NCBI GenBank assembly: GCA_930367215.1
Contig: OV884056.1
Coordinates: 39,122,308 to 39,186,307, forward strand
DNA from: Pollenia angustigena
Lineage: Eukaryota; Arthropoda; Insecta; Diptera; Polleniidae
DNA: 64,000 nt
Reading direction: 5' to 3'
Each line of letters starts with the position of its first letter. Position 1 is the first letter of the stretch. The notes below the pieces were generated by a model. That model saw only the letters and a program-made list of their open reading frames with translations, was not told the DNA's origin and made no database searches. The translations under genes were made by a program, and so were the position numbers. Shown here piece by piece: positions 20,362 through 32,005 of the stretch.

Positions 20362-23300
20362 TTTATTATCAAAAAGTAATTTCAATTTTTGGGAATACAA
20401 AATTTTAATTTCAAAAGATTTTGTTATTCGTGCTTAATTCCCAGTTTTTATTATTGATAAAAACACTTGAAATTTATTGTTGATGGGATAAGCTATTCCT
20501 ATGCATTTTACTGGTTGCTTAGGCCAGATCATCAGGAAACTTCATCCATAAAGGTTTTAGACAAACTAAAGATATTAAACCAAATAAAACTGTTAAACGT
20601 ATAAGAATTATAGCAACAGTTCTACTTGTAACAATATCAAAGTTTAAACAAAACACATCAACAATAAACAATAGTGGGTTCATCTCATCTTACATTTCCC
20701 CACTACAATTAGTTGAAATTCTCTCAACATTAATTGTAGTTGTAAGTAGGTTAAGAAAAACAAAATGAAAAAAACAACAACTTACAAAAGATGTTGTCAA
20801 TTAAGTGTTTTTTAGGCCGTGCACTGCCTGTTTATTATCAAAAAGTAATTTCAATTTTTGGGGATACAAAATTTTAATTTCAAAAGATTTTGTTATTCGT
20901 GCTTAATTCCCAGTTTTTATTATTGATAAAAACACTTGAAATTTATTGTTGATTGGATAAGCTATTCCTACGCATTTCACTGGTTGCTTAGGCCAGATCA
21001 TCAGGAAACTTCATCCATAAAGGTTTTAGACAAACTAAAGATATTAAACCAAATAAAACTGTTAAACGTATAAGAATTATAGCAACAGTTCTACTTGTAA
21101 CAATATCCAAGTTTAAACAAAACACATCAACAATAAACAACAGTGGGTTCATCTCATCTTACATTTCCCCACTACAATTAGTTGAAATTCTCTCAACATT
21201 AATTGTAGTTGTAAGTAGGTTAAGAAAAACAAAATGAAAAAAAACAACAACTTACAAAAGATGTTGTCAATTAAGTGTTTTTTAGGCCGTGCACTGCCTG
21301 TTTATTATCAAAAAGTAATTTCAATTTTTGGGAATACAAAATTTTAATTTCAAAAGATTTTGTTATTCGTGCTTAATTCCCAGTTTTTATTATTGATAAA
21401 AACACTTGAAATTTATTGTTGATGGGATAAGCTATTCCTATGCATTTCACTGGTTGCTTAGGCCAGATCATCAGGAAACTTCATCCATAAAGGTTTTAGA
21501 CAAACTAAAGATATTAAACCAAATAAAACTGTTAAACGTATAAGAATTATAGCAACAGTTCTACTTGTAACAATATCAAAGTTTAAACAAAACACATCAA
21601 CAATAAACAACAGTGGGTTCATCTCATCTTACATTTCCCCACTACAATTAGTTGAAATTCTCTCAACATTAATTGTAGTTGTAAGTAGGTTAAGAAAAAC
21701 AAAATGAAAAAAAACAACAACTTACAAAAGATGTTGTCAATTAAGTGTTTTTTAGGCCGTGCACTGCCTGTTTATTATCAAAAAGTAATTTCAATTTTTG
21801 GGAATACAAAATTTTAATTTCAAAAGATTTTGTTATTCGTGCTTAATTCCCAGTTTTTATTATTGATAAAAACACTTGAAATTTATTGTTGATGGGATAA
21901 GCTATTCCTATGCATTTCACTGGTTGCTTAGGCCAGATCATCAGGAAACTTCATCCATAAAGGTTTTAGACAAACTAAAGATATTAAACCAAATAAAACT
22001 GTTAAACGTATAAGAATTATAGCAACATTTCTACTTGTAACAATATCAAAGTTTAAACAAAACACATCAACAATAAACAACAGTGGGTTCATCTCATCTT
22101 ACATTTCCCCACTACAATTAGTTGAAATTCTCTCAACATTAATTGTAGTTGTAAGTAGGTTAAGAAAAACAAAATGAAAAAAACAACAACTTACAAAAGA
22201 TGTTGTCAATTAAGTGTTTTTTAGGCCGTGCACTGCCTGTTTATTATCAAAAAGTAATTTCAATTTTTGGGGATACAAAATTTTAATTTCAAAAGATTTT
22301 GTTATTCGTGCTTAATTCCCAGTTTTTATTATTGATAAAAACACTTGAAATTTATTGTTGATGGGATAAGCTATTCCTATGCATTTCACTGGTTGCTTAG
22401 GCCAGATCATCAGGAAACTTCATCCATAAAGGTTTTAGACAAACTAAAGATATTAAACCAAATAAAACTGTTAAACGTATAAGAATTATAGCAACAGTTC
22501 TACTTGTAACAATATCAAAGTTTAAACAAAACACATCAACAATAAACAACAGTGGGTTCATCTCATCTTACATTTCCCCACTACAATTAGTTGAAATTCT
22601 CTCAACATTAATTGTAGTTGTAAGTAGGTTAAGAAAAACAAAATGAAAAAAAACAACAACTTACAAAAGATGTTGTCAATTAATTGTTTTTTAGGCCGTG
22701 CACTGCCTGTTTATTATCAAAAAGTAATTTCAATTTTTGGGAATACAAAATTTTAATTTCAAAAGATTTTGTTATTCGTGCTTAATTCCCAGTTTTTATT
22801 ATTGATAAAAACACTTGAAATTTATTGTTGATGGGATAAGCTATTCCTATGCATTTCACTGGTTGCTTAGGCCAGATCATCAGGAAACTTCATCCATAAA
22901 GGTTTTAGACAAACTAAAGATATTAAACCAAATAAAACTGTTAAACGTATAAGAATTATAGCAACAGTTCTACTTGTAACAATATCAAAGTTTAAACAAA
23001 ACACATCAACAATAAACAACAGTGGGTTCATCTCATCTTACATTTCCCCACTACAATTAGTTGAAATTCTCTCAACATTAATTGTAGTTGTAAGTAGGTT
23101 AAGAAAAACAAAATGAAAAAAACAACAACTTACAAAAGATGTTGTCAATTAAGTGTTTTTTAGGCCGTGCATTGCCTGTTTATTATCAAAAAGTAATTTC
23201 AATTTTTGGGAATACAAAATTTTAATTTCAAAAGATTTTGTTATTCGTGCTTAATTCCCAGTTTTTATTATTGATAAAAACACTTGAAATTTATTGTTGA

Positions 23301-24551
23301 TGGGATAAGCTATTCCTATGCATTTCACTGGTTGCTTAGGCCAGATCATCAGGAAACTTCATCCATAAAGGTTTTAGACAAACTAAAGATATTAAACCAA
23401 ATAAAACTGTTAAACGTATAAGAATTATAGCAACATTTCTACTTGTAACAATATCAAAGTTTAAACAAAACACATCAACAATAAACAACAGTGGGTTCAT
23501 CTCATCTTACATTTCCCCACTACAATTAGTTGAAATTCTCTCAACATTAATTGTAGTTGTAAGTAGGTTAAGAAAAACAAAATGAAAAAAACAACAACTT
23601 ACAAAAGATGTTGTCAATTAAGTGTTTTTTAGGCCGTGCACTGCCTGTTTATTATCAAAAAGTAATTTCAATTTTTGGGGATACAAAATTTTAATTTCAA
23701 AAGATTTTGTTATTCGTGCTTAATTCCCAGTTTTTATTATTGACAAAAACACTTGAAATTTATTGTTGATGGGATAAGCTATTCGTATGCATTTAACTGG
23801 TTGCTTAGGCCAGATCATCAGGAAACTTCATCCATAAAGGTTTTAGACAAACTAAAGATATTAAACCAAATAAAACTGTTAAACGTATAAGAATTATAGC
23901 AACAGTTCTACTTGTAACAAAACACATCAACAATAAACAACAGTGGGTTCATCTCATCTTACATTTCCCCACTACAATTAGTTGAAATTCTCTCAACATT
24001 AATTGTAGTTGTAAGTAGGTTAAGAAAAACAAAATGAAAAAAACAACAACTTACAAAAGATGTTGTCAATTAAGTGTTTTTTAGGCCGTGCACTGCCTGT
24101 TTATTATCAAAAAGTAATTTCAATTTTTGGGAATACAAAATTTTAATTTCAAAAGATTTTGTTATTCGTGCTTAATTCCCAGTTTTTATTATTGATAAAA
24201 ACACTTGAAATTTATTGTTGATGGGATAAGCTATTCCTATGCATTTCACTGGTTGCTTAGGCCAGATCATCAGGAAACTTCATCCATAAAGGTTTTAGAC
24301 AAACTAAAGATATTAAACCAAATAAAACTGTTAAACGTATAAGAATTATAGCAACAGTTCTACTTGTAACAAAACACATCAACAATAAACAACAGTGGGT
24401 TCATCTCATCTTACATTTCCCCACTACAATTAGTTGAAATTCTCTCAACATTAATTGTAGTTGTAAGTAGGTTAAGAAAAACAAAATGAAAAAAACAACA
24501 ACTTACAAAAGATGTTGTCAATTAAGTGTTTTTTAGGCCGTGCACTGCCTG
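20362..24551 (+). repeat. Tandem array of nine ~470-bp units
   Basis: Units begin with TTTATTATCAAAAAGTAATT at 20362, 20831, 21301, 21771, 22240, 22710, 23179, 23648 and 24100, giving periods of 469-470 bp. The last two units are 452 bp because both lack the same 17-bp block (AATATCAAAGTTTAAAC region). Units differ by only a few substitutions, so amplification or homogenisation is recent. Each unit contains a strong hairpin (CTACAATTAGTTGA..TCAACATTAATTGTAG). No open frame of note is seen. Diverged single copies occur at 6330, 10050 and 31788. Confidence 0.95.
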
Positions 24552-24844
24552 TTTATTATCAAAAAGTAATTTCAATTTTTGGGAATATTGTTGATGTGTT
24601 TTGTTTAAACTTTGATATTGTTACAAGTAGAACTGTTGCTATAATTCTTATACGTTTAACAGTTTTATTTGGTTTAATATCTTTAGTTTGTCTAAAACCT
24701 TTATGGATGAAGTTTCCTGATGATCTGGCCTAAGCAACCAGTGAAATGCATAGGAATAGCTTATCCCATCAACAATAAATTTCAAGTGTTTTTATCAATA
24801 ATAAAAACTGGGAATTAAGCACGAATAACAAAATCTTTTGAAAT
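24552..24844 (-). repeat. Truncated last unit and inverted closing copy of the array
   Basis: After about 35 bases of a tenth unit, the sequence switches to the reverse complement of the unit interior (24588-24844). It ends in CTTTTGAAAT followed by ATTTATTTATTT. The sequence AAATATTTATTTATT occurs at the left edge of the array (about 20354-20366) and again here at the right edge (about 24841-24855), so the whole 4.5-kb structure may be one insertion. Confidence 0.8.
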
Positions 24845-24859
24845 ATTTATTTATTTAAC

Positions 24860-25583
24860 AAAATTTTACTAAAAACGACCGAAATAAGAAATTAAGAACC
24901 AAGAATTTTTTTTTTTTTGGATTTTGAATTTTCTTGTTTTAAGAATCGAAATTGATTACTTTAGAAAATAAACTTCTTTCCGTGTAGAAGTCCAGCATAA
25001 TGAGTAGTTTTTTTTTTTTACTTAATTTATGCTGCTTCATCATCTTGGAGTCAGCCTCTTAATATATTGTACTTATTCCTATTGTTGTAAGTATTTTCTT
25101 AACCTCATGTTATTATCTAGGTAATTATTATGTTGTGCGTATGACCAATTCGTGTGTGTGAATTTTTGCATTCAACTTGAATGATTCAAGTTCTTTGGCT
25201 ATGTATGACATTTGATCATTCTGGCTGCTTTAATTCAATGTTGGTATGCACACAGAGTTCTTTGTTTGATATTTGTGAGCTATTTGGTTTGTACTTTTGT
25301 GCAATTTCAATGCCGTGCAGAATTTTGCGGTAGACTACGATGTTAGTCGTTTCTATATTTACCGAAACAAAATGTCCTAATTAATTCGATAAATCAATAA
25401 ATTTTATCTCAGTATTTATAAAAACTTATAAAAATTAAAGTAATTTTCGAAAGTGTTAACCATATAATATATAAACATAATAATTAGATGGTAAATGGAA
25501 AGAAATTCTTGTTTCACGGGGATTATTTGTGTGAGGATTTTTTGAATTTATTTAATTGATTCTAAATTTTTGCAATGCTCGTT
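24860..25583. other. Unassigned intergenic
   Basis: AT-rich sequence with T runs near 24910 and 25010. Nothing else is recognised. Confidence 0.4.
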
Positions 25584-26375
25584 CACACAGAAAAAAATAC
25601 CAATGTTAAAATAACATGGCGAAATGTTGATTGAGAATCATGGTAAATTTTTGCAAAAGTATGCCCATTATTTAAATTTATCATTATTTCATATTAATTT
25701 TAAATGAAAAATATTAAAATAACCTTCAATCACGTTTATTTAATACTATTCACTGTTAAAATAACATTGTTCAATATTTCATCCTGTTTTATATTAAAAT
25801 CAAAAGTTTTTCTTGTTAAATTAACATGCATATATACTTAAGTATATACATTTTTTTATTTTCATGTTTAAAATATGTTACAAAAGAAGACAATTCCCGT
25901 ATTCTTATAATTAAAATTATTTAGTTAAATAGTACATCAAGTTTTCAAAGTAGAATGATGACGAAAACCATATCGGGCCATTCTGCTGTTAACAAAGGAG
26001 ATACAAACTAAGTGAAACATGTGTTACAGGGGTAAGTGTTTGGAATTATTAACTAAATGCATATGTTGTCTCCACACTGTTATATCACACTCCAACCAAT
26101 TTGATTCTACATGAAATTCACGTTGTTTCAACTTGAAATAACTTTCATTCAACGTGATTCGGATTGTTATTTCAATATAAATGACATTTTGCTCTAACTT
26201 TACTGCAATGTTAAATTAACATGAATTATAGTTATTTTAAAAGAAAAAATGTTGTTTGCAAGTTATTGTAAAATCATGTTAAATTAACATTAAACAACAA
26301 TGAAGCAAAATCACTACTGAAAAATGTAAAATTAACCTTGTTTTGAACGAATTTACATTGATTTTTCTCTGTGTG
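25584..26375. mobile_element. Inverted-repeat element with repeated GTTAAAWTAACATG motifs
   Basis: The ends are CACACAGAAAAAAAT and its near complement TTTTTCTCTGTGTG. The interior contains at least six short palindromic motifs of the form TGTTAAAWTAACATG (near 25601, 25757, 25815, 26210, 26272, 26330), scattered on both halves. No coding sequence. The flanks show no clear duplication. The end sequence is similar in style to the ACACGCAGAGAAAA ends at 9845 and 32581. Confidence 0.55.
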
Positions 26376-27264
26376 TTTGATATTTTGAGAGTATGTTTCA
26401 TATTGTATAGCAATCCACATTTGAATAACATTTGCGAATAACTATTAAAGGTTAGTTAAAAGTTAATAAATATTTTAATTAAAAAAAAAATTCACCTCTT
26501 TGTTGAGAATGTTATGTTTTTCAAATTATTTTCAAGCTTTTGTCGTTTTAGAAAGGGTTTGATTTCAAATAATTTTCTAATTAAAATCAAACTTCCGTGT
26601 TTGTTGGGCATCTTGTGTCGCACAATTTTTTAAACATAAATCTATTCAAATAGAATTCAACATTTAAAAAATTTTGAAGAATTTTATTACGTAAAAATTT
26701 TCGAAATGCTGATAAATAATAAAAATTCCTACCACATCCCACGCATATTTATTTCTGTGGTTTCATTACTACACAATATCCACAAATTCAGGAAGAAATA
26801 AATTTTTAAATACACATAGATTTGTTAATGTACGTATATATTCTCTGACAAACACTACTTTATACAACTATAGATTTTTTTTTTTTTTTCTAACTAACCC
26901 ATAAAATATTTTTTTCAATGCCGTGGCTTGCATATTACTCAGCTTAGTTTAACCGCGTATGCTGCTTTAATTATATAATAATTTTTACAAAATGTCACGA
27001 CTTGCACACACAAATTTTAAAATATCCAATATTAAAACTATAGCGTTGGAATTTTTATTGCTATTTCAACTGAAAATTCAATAAAGCACGCATATAAAAG
27101 GGAATAAAACATACGAGAACACATCGTACATACATATTTTATGGAAGCTGCTCATGTTAACTAATTCGTGCTCAAAAGTAGTAAAATAGTAGTTTAGGAA
27201 AAAATGTAAAGTACCGAGCAACGGTTTAGCGGCACCTCAAATATAAAAAAAAATAAGAATTAAC
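26376..27264. other. Unassigned AT-rich intergenic
   Basis: About 0.9 kb without recognised features; a T run lies at 26876-26890. Confidence 0.4.
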
Positions 27265-28322
27265 TAATATTTTTAATTAGGCTTAAGTTCATCAAATTTA
27301 ATTTTCATTGAATTATTTTTATGAAGAAAGGAATTTTACAACATGAAAATTAATTAAAATTTACTGATAATTTTTCATTCTTGACTCAATCTGGGCTCGA
27401 ACCCAGGCGCTTTTACGGACAGGTTACCCTGACATGTTTCGATTGCAACCCCTCAATCTCCTCAGAGGGCTTGCCGTTTAACACTCGCAGCCATCGACGA
27501 CTGCTGACGTCATTAGTCAAACATTAATCCTTAAACCAAATTGTATTTAACCTTTGGTAGATCGAAATTTGCTTTGAATGATTATCTATTTTAATTTATT
27601 TTAACATGTTATTCCTTTACTTCGGTTTTTTTGTCTTTCTTTTTCTTGCTGACCTTTTCAGCACAACTTGAAGGACAAATGCAAACATAGAGCTCGTGCC
27701 CTAGCTTTAACAATAATTAGTATTGTGGTTATTTTGTTGAACTATTTATGGTTTTTAATCCAATTTTTTAATATTTTTAATTAGGCTTAAGTTCATCAAA
27801 TTTAATTTTCATGAAATTATATTTATGAAGAAAGGAATTTTTCAACATGAAAATTAATTAAAATTTACTGATAATTTTTCATTCTTGACTCAATCTGGGC
27901 AGATCAAACAGAAGTAAAGGAAGAACATGTAAAATAAATTAAAATAGATAATCATTCAAAGAAAATTTCGATCTACCAAAGGTTAAATACAATTTGGTTT
28001 AAGGATTAATGTTTGACTAATGACGTCAGCAGTCGTCGATGGCTGCGAGTGTTAAACGGCAAGCCCTCTGAGGAGATTGAGTGGTTGCAATCGAAACATG
28101 TCAGGGTAACCTGTCCGTAAAAACGCCTGGGTTCGAGCCCAGATTGAGTCAAGAATGAAAAATTATCGGTAAATTTTAATTAATTTTCATGTTGTAAAAT
28201 TCCTTTCTTCATAAAAATAATTTAATGAAAATTAAATTTGATGAACTTAAGCCTAATTAAAAATATTAAAAATTTGGATTAAAAACCATAAATAGTTCAA
28301 CAAAATAACCACAATACTAATT
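27265..28322. repeat. Inverted composite of the tRNA-like repeat family (copy 4)
   Basis: A minus full unit (27265-27715), a minus tail (about 27716-27900) and a plus partial unit (27901-28322) mirror the arrangement at 1-1112. Box sequences are intact in both arms: GATTGAGTGG near 28075 and CTGGGTTCGAGCCCAG near 28128, with the complementary set near 27392 and 27448. A joint at 27900 cuts through the B box of the minus tail. The right end is ACCACAATACTAATT. Confidence 0.65.
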
Positions 28323-28805
28323 ATTAAGAAGTAACCTTAAACCGCCAAGTTTCATCTCGATATATGCGCTCTTGCATAAACCATGAAGTAATTAAATGAA
28401 AGTACAAGTTTAATCAATAATCAGCTAAGAGAATGTTAATCGTCAATATATTTGACCATATTAGAAGCCTTTACCATAGTACGTAAAAGGATGATTTTTA
28501 CAGTTTTTTATTAAATATTTGTTTCCCGTTATGTGTGCCATAATACACAGAAAATAAAAATAACATTAGGTTTGTAATTAATAAAATATTTTTAATCTTT
28601 TCTAAAATTTTTAAAAATTTTCTTAATTAAATTGTTAGTAAATTGTCACATTAACAATTTGTTTTAGTTGAAAATAATAAATTAATTTGCTGTCAATAAT
28701 GTTCAATACAAAATTAAAAATTAAAGTTTTTTGTTTGTTTTAATCTCGTAAAGTATAAACGGTAGGACTGTTATTGAAAATTAAGTCTACATTAGGGGTA
28801 ACGCT
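28323..28805. other. Unassigned AT-rich intergenic
   Basis: Nothing recognised apart from poly-AT sequence. Confidence 0.4.
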
Positions 28806-29476
28806 GGGTCTCCACGTAGCCATTTTTATTGCTAAGTACAAAGAATAACGTCGGCAGAACAGTGACAGAACAATGGAGCAATAATTGCTGATTATATTGC
28901 TGGAGAACACTTGAAATTGCTTTGCCATAAATTTGCAATTTTCACCGCGAGTAGTTGTATAAAGTTTTGTGGCTGCATTTACAACAAATGTTTTATGTTG
29001 TGTTTTGAAGTGGCTGTTAAATTTTCTTTTGAAATTAATAAATTAAATTAATAAAAGAATTAATTGTAATTGTCGTAGCTGTGTTTTATATTATTTTATT
29101 GAATCAATAAAAATATACAAAAAAACAAATTCGTCGTTTGCTTTTGTTGATATTGACGTTTATTTAAAAATATAATATCTAAAAACTGTTTTCTGTATTT
29201 TGTTGAAGTATTTTTTCATTTGGCGGCTTTTTCTTGATTGCTTTTTTAATAAATAAACACACTAATAAATAAAAAACCGTACAGAGAAATGAAATTTCAG
29301 ATAAATTACAACTGATTTAACAGCAGATTTCTAAGCAATAATTGCTCAAGCAATCAGAAGAGCAATCATTGCGCAACGGATTGCCACTCATGGCAATTTG
29401 CGGTCTATACGTCGCAAATTTAATGGAGAAATCAAATTGGACGTTTGCCGCAATAAATATTGCTACGTGGAGACCC
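28806..29476. mobile_element. Inverted-repeat element with GGGTCTCCACGTAGC ends
   Basis: The left end GGGTCTCCACGTAGC matches the complement of the right end (GCTACGTGGAGACCC), and AATAATTGCT/AGCAATTATT-type blocks are repeated inside both arms. GGGGTAA occurs just outside both ends (28796-28802 and 29477-29483), a possible target duplication with four unexplained bases on the left. No coding sequence. The superfamily is undetermined. Confidence 0.6.
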
Positions 29477-29810
29477 GGGGTAAGAAAAAGCTCTTATTTA
29501 AAACTTGCATGATTGTGTCACGTGTTAAAACCTTCTTCTGTATTTACTTCTAAGTCTGTTTATGTTAAAAATATTTTTGATGAGATTTTTATTGCATATA
29601 TTTAACCCTGCTGTTAGGTTAAGAAAAACTTACGAATCTTTTAATAAGTGCACACATTGTTTTCAATAGTCTGCAAACAAATAGAGTTAATTTTCATATC
29701 TTCTAGTCTTACTTTAGTTTATATTCAGTGTTTTACTGCAATGATAATTGTTTACATTCTAAATAAAAGCTTCCCTGATATTTCAACTTGTAATAGTGTG
29801 TACGAGGATG

Positions 29811-31110
29811 TCTATATATATAAAAATGAAAAATGTTTGTATGTTTGTTTGTTTGTTTGTTTGTCGCCTTATAGACTCCGAAACTACTGAACCGATTTTC
29901 CTGAAATTTTTACAGTAACATCACGTGAGCCCTAAAAATAAAATAGGCTACTTATTTTTTCGATAGGGGCAGGGGAATTGGTACCCCCCATAGGATGCCA
30001 ATATTAATTATCGCATATCTTGAGAGCCGCTGGACGCATGTTGCTGAACTTTTTGTAGTAGGATCTTCTGAGCCCCGAAATTAAAATAAAATAGCAGCGG
30101 GGGTATTGGAATCCCCCATAGGACGAAAATGTATAACATCGCATATCTTAAGAACTGCTGTAGTGAGAATGTTCAAACTTTGTGGAAGTCACTCTTATGG
30201 TATACTACACTTTTGAAAATAAAAATAAAGCGGGTAGGCGCATGGGGGAAACACCTCCCATAGTATGCATATATTAAATATCGCTCAACTGAAGAACTAC
30301 TAAAGAGAAAGTCTTCAAACGTGGTAAGAGCTACTATTAGGGTAAACTATAAATTTTAAATATAGAAATAGGCGGGGTTGACAGGGGAGGAGCAGTATCC
30401 CTCATAGATAGAAATATTATTAAGAGCCACTGCAGGCATTTTGTTGGACCTTTGTTAGTATGATCTTCTGAGCCCCAAAATTTAAACAAAATAGCAGCGG
30501 GGGAAGTGGTACCCACCATAGGACGCCAATGTTTAATATCGCATATCTTAAGAACTGTTGTAGTGAGAATGTTCAAACTTTGTGGAAGTCACTCTAATGG
30601 TTTACTACACTTTTGAAAATAAAAATAAAGCGGGAAGGCGCAGGGTGAAACACCTCCCGTAGGATGCATATATTAAATATTGCTCAACTGAAGAAATATT
30701 AAAGGGACAGCCTTCAAACGTGGTTAAAGCTACTTTTATGGTTAACTATAAATTTCAATATACAAATGGGCGGAGTAGACAGAGTAGGAGCAGTACCCCT
30801 CATATATAGAAATATTAATAAGAGCCGCTGCACGCATTTTGTTGAAATTTTGGTAGTAAGATATTCTGTGCGCAAAAATTCAAATAATATAGCAGCGGGG
30901 GAAGTGGTACCCCCCATAGAACGACGATGTTTAATATCTAATTTCTTAAGAACTGTTATAGTAAGAATGTTCAAACTTTGTAGAAGTCACTCTTATGGTA
31001 TACTACACTTTTGAAAATAAAAATAAATATCTCTCTACTGAAGAACTTTTAAAGGGAGAGTCTTCAAAGTTGGCTAAAGCATTGTAGCGAAGCGCAACGG
31101 GTTAAACTAG
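29811..31110 (+). mobile_element. Helitron-like element with internal ~400-bp repeats
   Basis: It starts TCTATATATATAAAAATG and ends CGCAACGGGTTAAACTAG followed by T. The interior holds repeated units of about 400 bp; the block GAGCC(G/A)CTG occurs at 30024, 30424 and 30822. Each unit includes ACTGAAGAACTA, a CCCCCATAGGA block and AGTCACTCTWATGGT. No Rep/helicase coding. The 5' flank is G rather than the expected A, which weakens the Helitron call slightly. It lies inside the piggyBac-like element. Confidence 0.6.
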
Positions 31111-31153
31111 TTGAATATAAAATCACCGAAAGAAATTCTTCTTATGCAGAAAA

Positions 31154-31471
31154 TTAAGAGAATGATGCAGCTATCGGTGACGTAGAAGAATTGAATGTCG
31201 CAAAAAATTTAATGCTTTTAAATTCGTCTCCATTGCACAGTGGTAAATGGACTTCAGCTGAAAATGTCATATCCACACAATCGGGGCCAACTCGATTTGC
31301 CTGATATATTGCGTTCGTTTTTATTATTTTTTCTGGTGTTGGGGGAATAAAAACAAGTATTGCAAGGTAAAATTCGACAAGAAATGGAAAGGTCGAGAAA
31401 CTTCTACTGTGCGTGCATACATTTCTGTAATTATTCATGCAGGAGTTTACCGCAAGATTTTTTTTTTTCAT
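31154..31471 (-). pseudogene. Possible piggyBac transposase remnant
   Basis: This is a 105-residue frame. Residues about 46-70 contain PEKIIKTNAIYQANRVGPD and then CVDM, which resembles the segment preceding and including the third catalytic Asp region of piggyBac transposases (usually Y..TK.GVD..DQM). The remainder does not match and is probably out of frame. Its position inside a TTAA-flanked element supports the reading. Confidence 0.3.
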
Positions 31472-31787
31472 ATAGCAAAAAATTTATATTGAAGTTGCAA
31501 CGGAAGATAATTTGCTTATCATATACTGAAAAACTTTGCTTTTTTCATATCAATAAATCTATAAACAAGAACGGACCAAAATGGTCCTAAACCTAAGATT
31601 CATAATTTTTTTTTATTTTTTTTTATTTCCTTTACATCATTCATAATTAAAAATTTTCCAGATATAATAATATATAAAAACACCACATTAGCTTACGTTT
31701 TAGGTTGACAAATTTAACCGTACCGTAGATAAAGCGCAAAGAAAACAAAAAAAGAATAAAATGGTCCAAACCTAACAGCAGGGTTAA

Positions 31788-32005
31788 ATATTATATTATT
31801 TATTTAATATATTTTGTTTTTCTAAAACCTTTGGATGAAGTTTTCTGACGATCTTGCCTAAACAACCAGTGAAATGCGCATAGGAATATATTATCCCTTC
31901 AACAATATATTTCAGTGTTTTTTTTTTATCAAGAATGAAAATTGGGAATTAAGCAGGACAATCTAAAATATTTTAAATTAAAATTTTGTATTCCCAAAAA
32001 AGTTA
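31788..32005 (-). repeat. Diverged fragment of the 470-bp unit
   Basis: Blocks such as CTAAAACCTTTGGATGAAG, CCAGTGAAATGC and GGGAATTAAGCA match the inverted form of the unit at 24600-24840. It is clearly older than the array. The piggyBac-like element lies immediately to its left, at a TTAA near the unit's TTTAATAT block. Confidence 0.65.

Larger units (their letters stand above)
29606..31783 (-). mobile_element. piggyBac-like element hosting a Helitron, TTAA duplication
   Basis: The ends share the 15-bp inverted repeat CCCTGCTGTTAGGTT and are flanked by TTAA at 29602-29605 and 31784-31787. This is the piggyBac signature. Without the Helitron at 29811-31110 the element is about 880 bp. A decayed minus-strand frame (31154-31471) includes an NRVGPDCVDM stretch that resembles the conserved G(V/P)D..D motif region of piggyBac transposases; this match is tentative. 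Confidence 0.7.

Noticed and set aside
20362..24551. CRISPR-like array
   Set aside because: The repeats are ~470 bp, head to tail with no spacers, and the genome is eukaryotic.
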